Notes under the pieces: generated by a model
Seen by the model: only the letters and a program-made list of their open reading frames with translations
Database searches by the model: none
What the model was told of the DNA's origin: nothing
From: Lichenihabitans sp033947565
Lineage (GTDB): Bacteria; Pseudomonadota; Alphaproteobacteria; Rhizobiales; Beijerinckiaceae
DNA: 64,000 bases
Reading direction: 5' to 3'
Assembly (NCBI RefSeq): GCF_033947565.1
Contig: NZ_JARPVX010000012.1
Span: forward strand, 1-64,000
Program-made: the position numbers and the translations under genes
Shown here: piece after piece, positions 25,581 through 33,292 of the stretch
Numbering within the stretch: position 1 is the stretch's first letter
Layout: every line of letters begins with the position of its first letter

Positions 25581-27002
25581 ATGCCTCAAAAGACCACGCA
25601 GATGTCGGACCCGGAAGCGCCTCCGGTGCTGGTGTGCCTCCACTGGCTCGGCGGCAGCCGGCGCAGCTGGGATGCCTTGGCCGCGCGGCTCGCCCCTAAG
25701 GTCCGCGTTCTCGCCCTCGACCTGCCGGGCTTCGGCGACGCTGCCGATCAACCGGGTGCGTCGGTCGCCGCCATGGCCGAGCATGTCGCCGGGCTCATTC
25801 GCGCAGAAGCGCCAGCCCGCTGGATGCTGGCCGGCCACAGCATGGGCGCCAAGGTGGCGCTCGCCGTGGCCAAGATGGCCGAAGCCGGCGCGCCAGAACT
25901 GTCCGGCCTGTCCCATCTGGTGCTGCTGGCCGGGTCCCCTCCGGCGCCCGAGCCCATGGAGGACGCGCGGCGCGCCGAAATGCTTACCTGGTTCGCAGGC
26001 GATGCCGAGCAAAGCCGCACGGAGGCCCAGACCCTGATCGACGGTTCCGTCGGTGCGCCGCTCGATGCCGAGCCGAACGGGCACGCCGCCGCAGAGATCC
26101 TGCGCCTCAGCCGCGACGCCTGGACGGCTTGGCTCGAAAGCGGCAGCCGCGAAGACTGGGTAGAGCGCATCGGCACCCTTCGCACCCCCGCGCTGGTGAT
26201 CGCGGGAGACAAGGACGCCGACCTCGGGCCGGACGGGCAGCAACGCTTGATGGTCCGGCATTTCGCCGACGTGACCCTGGAAGTGCTGCCGGGTGTCGGC
26301 CACCTGCTGCCGATCGAAGCCCCCGATGCGGTGGCCGGGTTGATCGCCACCCATGTGCTGGGGCGCGGCACCGCGATCCCACCGGACTACCGACGGTTCA
26401 TCGCCTCCGATCGCGTCAGCGCCCGTACGCGGGGGCTGCTGCTTGACCGCGCAAAGCCGGTCGATCCGAACCGCTCCCCCAAGGCCATGACGCCGGCCCA
26501 GATGGCGGTGCTGCGCGCCGTGGTCGACCGCGTGCTGCCGCAACCTGCGCCCCGCATCGACATCGCGGCCGAGATCGACGAGGGCCTCGCCACCGAGCCG
26601 GGCGACGGCTGGCGCTTCGCCGACCTGCCGTCCGACCAGAACAGCTATCGGCACGGCCTCGACACTTTGGCGGAGCGGGCTCGGGCTACCTTTGCGTCTA
26701 GCTTCGAGGCGCTCGACGCCGAACGGCAGGACGACCTTTTGTCGGCTTTGGTCGACGGCAAGGCCTCGACCGAGCCGGCGCCCGGACCCGACCGTCTGAG
26801 CCCGCACCAGATGGCGTTGTGGTTCGAAGACCTGCGGGCCAATGTCGTGCGGGTCTACATGTCTCACCCGCTCGCCATGGCGCGCTACGGCTATAGCGGC
26901 ATCGGCTATGGCGGCGACGGCCCTCGCCTGCAGGGCTTCCACACCCTCGGGCTCGGCAAGGTCGAGCCCTGGGAACCACACGCCATGGATACCGACCGAT
27001 GA
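25581..27002 (+). CDS. Alpha/beta hydrolase fused to gluconate 2-dehydrogenase subunit 3 domain
   Basis: A 473-residue two-domain protein. Residues 10-270 are an alpha/beta hydrolase: CLHWLGGSRRSW (oxyanion region), LAGHSMGAKVAL with nucleophile Ser87, an AGDKDADLG acid region (about 210-212) and VGHLLP with His241. From about residue 300 the sequence (MTPAQMAVLRAVVDRVLPQ ... HPLAMARYGYSGIGYGGD) resembles the gluconate 2-dehydrogenase subunit 3 family, normally a separate small, often Tat-exported, partner of a GMC flavoprotein. Here there is no signal peptide. AGGGA 7 bases before the ATG at 25581 supports this start. The stop overlaps the GMC oxidoreductase gene by 4 bases. I infer that the hydrolase may act on a lactone or ester produced by the partner enzyme. 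Confidence 0.8.
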   Translation: MPQKTTQMSDPEAPPVLVCLHWLGGSRRSWDALAARLAPKVRVLALDLPGFGDAADQPGASVAAMAEHVAGLIRAEAPARWMLAGHSMGAKVALAVAKMAEAGAPELSGLSHLVLLAGSPPAPEPMEDARRAEMLTWFAGDAEQSRTEAQTLIDGSVGAPLDAEPNGHAAAEILRLSRDAWTAWLESGSREDWVERIGTLRTPALVIAGDKDADLGPDGQQRLMVRHFADVTLEVLPGVGHLLPIEAPDAVAGLIATHVLGRGTAIPPDYRRFIASDRVSARTRGLLLDRAKPVDPNRSPKAMTPAQMAVLRAVVDRVLPQPAPRIDIAAEIDEGLATEPGDGWRFADLPSDQNSYRHGLDTLAERARATFASSFEALDAERQDDLLSALVDGKASTEPAPGPDRLSPHQMALWFEDLRANVVRVYMSHPLAMARYGYSGIGYGGDGPRLQGFHTLGLGKVEPWEPHAMDTDR

Positions 27003-28552
27003 AGCTCGACGCGCAACGCCGTTATGGCCATGACGAGGTCGTCGATGCGGTGGTGGTCGGCACCGGCGCCGGCGGCGCGCCGTTGCTGGCCCGGTTGGCC
27101 CGTGCCGGCCTGAAGGTCGTGGCGCTCGAAGCCGGCCCCAATTGGGAGCCGCACCAGCACCCGGCCGACGAAGTGGCGGCCAGCGAAATCTACTGGACCG
27201 GCGAGCGCCTGTCGGGCGGCCCGATGCCGGAAGCCTTCGGCGGCAACAACAGCGGCGTCGGAGTCGGCGGCTCGACGCTGCACTGGGGTGCCTTCACGCC
27301 CCGGCCCGATGCCCGCGACCTGCGCCTGAAGACGGAGCTCGGCGTCGGGGCCGACTGGCCGGTCGCCCATGAGGAGTTGATCCGCTACATCGTGGACGTG
27401 GAGCGCTTCATCGGCGTGTCGGGGCCCGCCGACTATCCGTGGGACCCCGGACGGCGCTATCCGCTGCCCGCGGTGCCGCGCAACGCTTCGGCCGAGATCA
27501 TGGCCGAGGCCTGTTCGCGGCTCGGCATCCGCACCGCCGACGCGCCCGCCGCCCTGGTGTCACGCGATTTCGAGCAGGAGGGCGGCCCGTTGCGGCAGGC
27601 CTGCGTCAATTGCGGCCATTGCCACCAGGGCTGCCGCAACGGCGCCAAGGTCAGCATGGACGTCACCTACCTGCCGGTGGCGGTGAGCCACGGGGCCGAG
27701 ATCCGGCCCGAAGCGATCGTCCACACGATCGAGCGCGATAAGGCCGGTCGCATCACCGCGGTCGTGTACCGGCAGGGTGACACCGATCATCGCCAGCGTT
27801 GCGCCGCCCTGATCCTCAGCGCCGGCGCCGTCGAGACGCCGCGCCTCATGCTGCATGCCGGCCTTGGCAACAGTTCCGGCCAGGTCGGGCGCAACTACAT
27901 GGCCCATGTGGCCACCCAGGTGTGGGGCACCTTCGAGGCGGAGACCCGGCCCAACAAGGGTTATCCCTCGTCGCTGATCACCGAGGACATGCTGCGCCCG
28001 CAGGATGCCGACTTTCAGGCCGGCTATCTGGTGCAGAGCCTCGGCATCCTGCCGGTCACCTGGGCCGCCCAGGTGACGCGCGGTCGGGGGCTCTGGGGCC
28101 AGAGCCTGTTCGATTACCTGCACCGCTACAACCACGTGGCCGGCATCGGCATCAACGGCGAATGCCTGCCGCATGACGACAACCGGCTGGAATTGTCGGA
28201 CGAGGTCGATCCGATCGGCCTGCCGAAGCCCAAGATCACCTTCGGCTACCACGACAACGAGAAGGCCATCAGCCGCCATGCCGCCAAGCTGATGACATCG
28301 ATCTGGGAAGCCGCGGGCGCCAGCGACATCTGGACCTTCGAGCGCTCCGCCCACACCATCGGCACCTGCCGCATGGGGCACGACCGGGACGGTGCCGTGG
28401 TGGACTCCGAGGGCCGCTCCTTCGATGTGCCGAACCTGTGGATCTGCGACAATTCGGTGTTCCCGTCGTCGCTGGCCGCCAATCCGGCCCTGACCATCAT
28501 GGCGCTCAGCTTGCGCACCGCCGACGCCATGCTGCGCGACGGCCTGCGGTGA
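26999..28552 (+). CDS. GMC-family FAD oxidoreductase with four-cysteine cluster motif
   Basis: A 517-residue GMC flavoprotein of the gluconate 2-dehydrogenase / FAD-glucose dehydrogenase large-subunit type. The FAD dinucleotide fold is VDAVVVGTGAGGAPLLARLA, with GGNNSGVGVGGSTLHWGAF, ILSAGAVETPRLML and the C-terminal SAHTIGTCRMG ... DNSVFPSSLAANPALTIMAL carrying catalytic-region residues. Cys202, Cys205, Cys208 and Cys212 (CxxCxxCxxxC) could bind an iron-sulfur cluster as in related dehydrogenases that pass electrons to a cytochrome. It overlaps the hydrolase/subunit-3 fusion, its likely partner. Sugar or polyol oxidation is likely; the exact substrate is unknown, and no cytochrome c subunit is adjacent. 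Confidence 0.88.
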   Translation: MKLDAQRRYGHDEVVDAVVVGTGAGGAPLLARLARAGLKVVALEAGPNWEPHQHPADEVAASEIYWTGERLSGGPMPEAFGGNNSGVGVGGSTLHWGAFTPRPDARDLRLKTELGVGADWPVAHEELIRYIVDVERFIGVSGPADYPWDPGRRYPLPAVPRNASAEIMAEACSRLGIRTADAPAALVSRDFEQEGGPLRQACVNCGHCHQGCRNGAKVSMDVTYLPVAVSHGAEIRPEAIVHTIERDKAGRITAVVYRQGDTDHRQRCAALILSAGAVETPRLMLHAGLGNSSGQVGRNYMAHVATQVWGTFEAETRPNKGYPSSLITEDMLRPQDADFQAGYLVQSLGILPVTWAAQVTRGRGLWGQSLFDYLHRYNHVAGIGINGECLPHDDNRLELSDEVDPIGLPKPKITFGYHDNEKAISRHAAKLMTSIWEAAGASDIWTFERSAHTIGTCRMGHDRDGAVVDSEGRSFDVPNLWICDNSVFPSSLAANPALTIMALSLRTADAMLRDGLR

Positions 28553-28616
28553 CGCGACGCTTCGGCGCGGGCTCGCCGCCCCCGTCATCGACACCGGCAA
28601 GGTCGAAGGCGGGACG

Positions 28617-29756
28617 GTGGAGTTCCCCGCCTGGACGGCCCCGACAGAACGCCCGGCCGGGCCGCCGCCCGCGCCCTTGCCGCCGGGCGAGCGCGTCGGC
28701 TTCGCGGTGGTGGGCCTCGGACGCCTGTCGCTGGAGGAAATCCTGCCGGCCTTTGGCGAAACCAAGCAGGCCAAGCTCGTGGCGCTCGTCAGCGGCACGC
28801 CCGACAAGGCCAAGGCGGTGGCGGCCCAATATGGCGTTTCGCCGGAGGCCCTCTACGGGTATGCCGATTTCGACGGGCTGAAGAACAATCCCGCGATCCA
28901 GGTCGTCTACGTCGTGACGCCCAACGGGCTGCACAAGGAGTACGTTGTCGGCGCCGTCCGGGCCGGCAAGCACGTGCTTTGCGAAAAGCCGATGGCGACC
29001 GGGTCGGCCGATGCCCAGGCCATGGTGGACGCCGCCAAGGCGGCGAACCGCACCTTGATGATCGCCTATCGCTGCCAATACGAGCCCTATAACCGCGCCG
29101 TCCAGAAGCTGGTGCGCGGCAAGACCTTCGGCGCCACCGGCTTTATCGACGCCGTCAACGTGCAGAACATGGCGGCGCCCGACCAATGGCGCTTCAACAA
29201 GGCCCTGGCGGGCGGCGGCGCCCTGCCGGATATCGGCCTTTACTGCCTCAACGGTGCCCGCTTCATTTCGGGCGAGGAGCCGGTGGAGATTTCGGCCCGC
29301 ATCTGGAGCAGTGCCAACGATCCGCGCTTCAAGGAGGTCGAGGAAACGGTCAGCTTCACGCTGCGCTTCCCGAGCGGCCTCATCGCCAATTGCCTCGCCA
29401 GCTACGGCCTGCACGAAAGCCGCCGCATGGGGCTGCACGCCCCAGGCGCCGCCATCCAGTTCGACAATGCCTTCGCGTATACGGGCCACCGATTGAGCGT
29501 CGCCCATCGCGACGGCGAGGCCGAGTCGGTCGACGAGCGCCGGCTCGCGGCCAAGAACCAGTTCGCCCTCGAGATGGACCACATGGCCGAATGCGTGCGG
29601 ACCGGCCGAGTGCCGCGCACGCCGGGGGAAGAGGGCGTGCAGGACCACAAGCTGATGGAGGCCATCTACCGGGCCGCCAGCAGCGGACAGGTGGTGAAGC
29701 TCGACCCGATCGAGAAGGAAGACGCGACCCGGGGACCGGCTTTGAGCGAAGGCTAG
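28617..29756 (+). CDS. Gfo/Idh/MocA-family oxidoreductase (glucose-fructose oxidoreductase-like)
   Basis: A 379-residue NAD(P)-dependent oxidoreductase. The Rossmann domain begins GFAVVGLGRLSLEEILPAF; the signature VYVVTPNGLHKEYVVGAVRAGKHVLCEKPMA contains the catalytic EKP Lys, and GGGALPDIGLYCLNGARF is the substrate-binding DIG..C motif. The Pro-rich N-terminus and overall pattern resemble glucose-fructose oxidoreductases. The assigned GTG at 28617 is the first in-frame plausible start after the GMC stop, but no strong ribosome site is visible and the true start is uncertain. It lies 64 bases after the GMC gene in the same direction, so sugar oxidation is a shared theme. Confidence 0.85.
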   Translation: MEFPAWTAPTERPAGPPPAPLPPGERVGFAVVGLGRLSLEEILPAFGETKQAKLVALVSGTPDKAKAVAAQYGVSPEALYGYADFDGLKNNPAIQVVYVVTPNGLHKEYVVGAVRAGKHVLCEKPMATGSADAQAMVDAAKAANRTLMIAYRCQYEPYNRAVQKLVRGKTFGATGFIDAVNVQNMAAPDQWRFNKALAGGGALPDIGLYCLNGARFISGEEPVEISARIWSSANDPRFKEVEETVSFTLRFPSGLIANCLASYGLHESRRMGLHAPGAAIQFDNAFAYTGHRLSVAHRDGEAESVDERRLAAKNQFALEMDHMAECVRTGRVPRTPGEEGVQDHKLMEAIYRAASSGQVVKLDPIEKEDATRGPALSEG

Positions 29757-29824
29757 CAGCTGTCTGGGTCTTGCTGACGGAGACGGAGACGGATCTTCAC
29801 GTCCCGCGAGATCGACGACCTGAT

Positions 29825-29852
29825 CGGGCCACGTGGTTTCCCACTTGGCCCG
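29825..29852 (+). terminator. Hairpin after the oxidation operon
   Basis: CGGGCCA (29825-29831) pairs with TGGCCCG (29846-29852), and GTGG with CCAC inside it, leaving a short TTTC loop. It is followed by ACCGTCTTT, a poor U-tract. It could end transcription of the Gfo-type gene before the symporter gene. Confidence 0.4.
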
Positions 29853-29939
29853 ACCGTCTTTCAGCGGCGGCGCCGGATCGACCCACGATGGCGTAGGGTT
29901 TGCTTGGCGGCCAAACCCGCTCGAAACCCCGGAAGCCCC

Positions 29940-31286
29940 ATGTCCGTCCCCGCCCCGCCCGCCAAGGCCCGGTCGCTCCACACGTCCTTGTTCGCCCAGG
30001 TGGCGGTCGCGCTCGTGCTGGGGGTCGCGTTCGGCATCGTGGCTCCCGAGGGCGCTCAAACCCTGAAGGTCCTCAGCGACGCCTTCCTGAAACTCATCGG
30101 CATGATCGTGGGGCCGATCGTGTTCTGTGTCGTGGTGCACGGCATCGCGGCGACGGGCGACCTCAAGAAGGTCGGCCGCGTCGGCTTCAAGGCGCTGGTG
30201 TATTTCGAGGCCATGACCACGGTGGCACTCGGACTCGGCCTGCTGCTGGCCTATCTGGTCGGCCCGGGCCGGGGCATGAACATCGACCCTGCGTCCCTTG
30301 ACGGAAAGGCGCTCGGCACCTTTCAGGACAATGCCCGCCACCTGCAGGGCGGCGGGGTGGGCGCCTTTCTGCTCAACCTGATCCCGACCACGGCCTTTGA
30401 CGCCTTTGCGCGCAACGACGTGCTGCAGGTGCTGGTCTTCGCAATCCTGTTCGGCGTCAGCCTGTCGCTCGTCGGCGGCCGCGCCGGGCAGGCCGTCACC
30501 GACATGGTGGGGGCGCTCTCGTCCGTGCTGTTCAAGGCGATGGGGCTCGTCGTCAGGGTGGCGCCGCTCGGGGTGTTCGGCGCCGTCTCCTATACGGTGG
30601 GCCGCTACGGGGCGGGGTCGCTGGCCCAACTCCTGTCGCTGGTGGCGTTGTTCTATGCGGCCGTGGCGCTGTTCGTGCTGATCGTGCTCGGGGCCGTGAT
30701 GCGGCTCACCGGGCTCAGCATCCTTCGCCTTATCGCCTTCTTCAGGGCCGAACTCGCCATCGTGCTCGGCACCGCCTCGTCGGATGCGGTGCTGCCGCAG
30801 GTGATGCGCAAGCTCGAGATCCTTGGCGTGAAGCCCTCCGTGGTCGGCCTCGTGGTGCCGACCGGCTATTCGTTCAATCTCGACGCCTTCTCGATCTATC
30901 TGACGCTCGCTGTGGTGTTCATTGCCCAGGCCACCAACACGCCGCTGTCGCTCGGCGACCTGCTGCTGGTCCTGGCGATCTCGCTCGTCACCTCGAAGGG
31001 CGCTCACGGCATTCCGGGGTCGGCCATCGTGATCCTGGCCGCGACCTTGAATGCCGTGCCGAGCATCCCGGCCATCGGCCTGGTACTGGTTTTGTCGGTC
31101 GACTGGTTCATCGGCATGGCCCGCGCGGCCGGCAACCTGCTGGGCAATTGCGTCGCAACCATCGTGGTGGCCGCTTGGGAGGGCGACCTCGACCGGGCAC
31201 GGGCCAAGGCCGTGCTGAGCGACCCTACGGTCGCGGGCGACCTGCTGCGAACCGATGCGGGCGATCCGCTTCCCGAAGGCGCCTGA
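29940..31286 (+). CDS. Dicarboxylate/amino acid:cation symporter (DAACS family)
   Basis: A 448-residue secondary transporter of the DctA/GltP family, importing C4-dicarboxylates or acidic amino acids with protons or sodium. Signatures include GMIVGPIVFCVVVHGIA, the re-entrant hairpin segment LGTASSDAVLPQVMRKLE, the substrate/cation site PTGYSFNLDAFSIYLTL and the second hairpin TSKGAHGIPGSAIVILAATL. About eight membrane segments are evident. The ATG at 29940 is preferred over the upstream in-frame start at 29904 because GGAAG lies just before it. It converges with recJ 6 bases later. Confidence 0.92.
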   Translation: MSVPAPPAKARSLHTSLFAQVAVALVLGVAFGIVAPEGAQTLKVLSDAFLKLIGMIVGPIVFCVVVHGIAATGDLKKVGRVGFKALVYFEAMTTVALGLGLLLAYLVGPGRGMNIDPASLDGKALGTFQDNARHLQGGGVGAFLLNLIPTTAFDAFARNDVLQVLVFAILFGVSLSLVGGRAGQAVTDMVGALSSVLFKAMGLVVRVAPLGVFGAVSYTVGRYGAGSLAQLLSLVALFYAAVALFVLIVLGAVMRLTGLSILRLIAFFRAELAIVLGTASSDAVLPQVMRKLEILGVKPSVVGLVVPTGYSFNLDAFSIYLTLAVVFIAQATNTPLSLGDLLLVLAISLVTSKGAHGIPGSAIVILAATLNAVPSIPAIGLVLVLSVDWFIGMARAAGNLLGNCVATIVVAAWEGDLDRARAKAVLSDPTVAGDLLRTDAGDPLPEGA

Positions 31287-31292
31287 GCGGTT

Positions 31293-33080
31293 TCAAGCGA
31301 GCGCGGCATCCAGCACCCGCAGCTCCGCCCGCCCGGCGCCGCCGTGGCGGTTGACCGTCAGCGTGCCGGCGAGATGCACCGGGCGGCCGAGCGCCGCCCG
31401 CAGCCCTTCGCCGAGAGCCGTGCCGGCGGACCGGAACGCGATGGCCGACAACCGCGCGCCGTCGCCGGCCTCGACGGTCAAGCGCAGGTGGTCGGTGCCG
31501 ACGGGCTGCACGGCGCGCAGCTGGTGCGTCGCCAGCGCGATGACGGGTTCGGGATTGCCGGCCCCGAAAGGCCCGGCGCCGTCGAGCGTGCCCACGAGCT
31601 CGGTCGTCAGCGCCCGCGCGGTCAGCACGGCGTCGACCTGCAGCGCCGCAGCCTGACGGGCTTGCGCCACCGCGTCGCCCACGGCGCTATCCAGAAAGGC
31701 GCGGAACGCGTCGATGCGGTCGGTCATCAGCGTCACGCCGGCCGCCATGGCGTGGCCGCCCCCCTTGATCAACAAGCCCGACGCCACCGCTTCGTGCACG
31801 ACACGGCCGAGATCGACGCCCGGAATCGAGCGGCCCGAGCCGGTGGCCCGCGCACCATCGACCGCCAAGGCGAAGCACGGCCGGTTGAAGCGCTCACGCA
31901 GCCGCGACGCCACCAGGCCAACGACGCCGGGGTGCCAGGATTCGCCGGCGCAGACGACCGTCCGGCCTTCGGGCGCGTCGCCCGCGAAGGCCAGGATGGC
32001 ATCGGCTTCGGCCTCGTCGACGGCCGCGCCCTCGACGACGCGGCGCTCGCGGTTGAGGCGGTCGAGGTCGGCCGCGATGCGGGCGGCCTCGACGGGGTCG
32101 TCGGTCATCAGCAGCCGGGCGCCGAGCGCCGCATCGCCGATGCGGCCGCCCGCGTTGATGCGCGGCCCGATCAGGAAGCCGAGATGATAGGCGGTGGGCG
32201 GCCCATCGGCCCCCGCGACGTCGAATAGGGCCCGCAGGCCCGGTCGGGCGCGATCCCGCATCACCGCGAGCCCCTGGGCCACGAAGGCGCGATTGAGCCC
32301 GGTGAGCGGCACCACGTCGGCCACCGTGCCGAGCGCCACGAGGTCGAGCTCCGCCAACAGGTCCGGCAGGGGGCGCTTGTTCCAGAACCCTTGTGCCTTC
32401 AACCGCCGCTGCAGCGCCACCAGCACCATGAACACCATGCCGGCGGCGCACAGGTGACCGAGGCCCGACAGGTCGTCCTGCCGGTTGGCGTTCACCACCG
32501 CGACCGCCGGCGGCAACGCCGCCGTGGCGCGATGATGGTCGATCACCACCGTGTCGAGGCCGAGGCGGCGCGCCTCAGTGAGGGCTTCCGGGCTGCCGGT
32601 GCCGCAATCCACCGTGACCAGCAGCGTGGCGCCGGCCTGGGCCAGCCGCCCGATGGCGGGGCCGTTGGGGCCGTAGCCTTCGGACACCCGGTCGGGGATG
32701 TGGACCATCGGGTCGAGCCCAGCCCGCCGCAGATAGGAGGCCAACAGCGCCGCCGAGGTGGCGCCGTCGACATCGTAGTCGCCGAACACCGCCACCCGCT
32801 CGCGCCGGGTCACGGCGGCGGCCAGCCGCTCCACCGCGGCCGGCATGTCGACCACCGTGTCGGGGTCCGGCATCAGGGCCCGCAGAGTCGGGGCCATATG
32901 GCTCGAACACGACTCCACCGTGACGCCGCGCCCGGCCAGCACCCGGGCCAGCAGATCGCTCAAGCCATGATGCTGGCTGAGCGCCAGCGCCTGGCCGAGG
33001 CCGCCGGCATCCAGCCGCTCGCGCCAGGAGGCGCCGAGGAAAGACTGCTCGACATTCAGGAAGAACGGGTGGGACGTCAC
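31293..33080 (-). CDS. recJ: Single-stranded-DNA-specific exonuclease RecJ
   Basis: A 595-residue RecJ, the 5'-3' single-strand exonuclease of RecFOR recombination and mismatch repair. DHH-family motifs are visible: VAVFGDYDVDGATSAALL (motif I), LVTVDCGTGS, VIDHHRA (DHH), INAGGRIGDAALGARLL and the DHHA1 segment KGGGHAMAAGVTL. The C-terminal OB-fold region ends AELRVLDAALA. The start is taken as GTG at 33080 preceded by GGAG; the open frame further upstream to 33257 crosses a palindromic repeat and is unlikely to be translated. Divergent from parE. Confidence 0.95.
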   Translation of the reverse strand: MTSHPFFLNVEQSFLGASWRERLDAGGLGQALALSQHHGLSDLLARVLAGRGVTVESCSSHMAPTLRALMPDPDTVVDMPAAVERLAAAVTRRERVAVFGDYDVDGATSAALLASYLRRAGLDPMVHIPDRVSEGYGPNGPAIGRLAQAGATLLVTVDCGTGSPEALTEARRLGLDTVVIDHHRATAALPPAVAVVNANRQDDLSGLGHLCAAGMVFMVLVALQRRLKAQGFWNKRPLPDLLAELDLVALGTVADVVPLTGLNRAFVAQGLAVMRDRARPGLRALFDVAGADGPPTAYHLGFLIGPRINAGGRIGDAALGARLLMTDDPVEAARIAADLDRLNRERRVVEGAAVDEAEADAILAFAGDAPEGRTVVCAGESWHPGVVGLVASRLRERFNRPCFALAVDGARATGSGRSIPGVDLGRVVHEAVASGLLIKGGGHAMAAGVTLMTDRIDAFRAFLDSAVGDAVAQARQAAALQVDAVLTARALTTELVGTLDGAGPFGAGNPEPVIALATHQLRAVQPVGTDHLRLTVEAGDGARLSAIAFRSAGTALGEGLRAALGRPVHLAGTLTVNRHGGAGRAELRVLDAALA

Positions 33081-33179
33081 GGATCTCCGGCCTTCGTTTC
33101 CGATTTGTTCACTGTTTCGCACCGATGTGTGGCATAGTGGATTTGCGTGCGGGCCGCGAGGGCGAAGCGGGCCCTGGCC

Positions 33180-33237
33180 CTCATTCCGGCCGGAGCGAAG
33201 CGCAGAGCCGGACCCGGCTTTGCCGCCCCGGAATGAG
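33180..33237. repeat. Palindromic intergenic element between recJ and parE
   Basis: CTCATTCCGG (33180-33189) is answered by CCGGAATGAG (33228-33237), a perfect 10-bp inverted repeat around a 38-base GC-rich interior containing GCGAAGCGCAGAGCCGG and a second inverted pair CCGG/CCGG. Its TCATTCCGG...CGAAGCG...CCGGAATGA form resembles the dispersed palindromic repeats scattered through Bradyrhizobium-type genomes. Only one copy is in this window. Confidence 0.6.
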
Positions 33238-33292
33238 GAAGCGGGGCCGCGCAACACGATCCCCTAGATGGTAAGGACGCTGCGGAAGTAGG

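Noticed and set aside
28506..31007. An 833-codon minus-strand open frame across the Gfo and symporter genes
   Set aside because: It spans two well-supported plus-strand genes and the gap between them, with His/Arg/Gln-rich composition typical of antisense translation.
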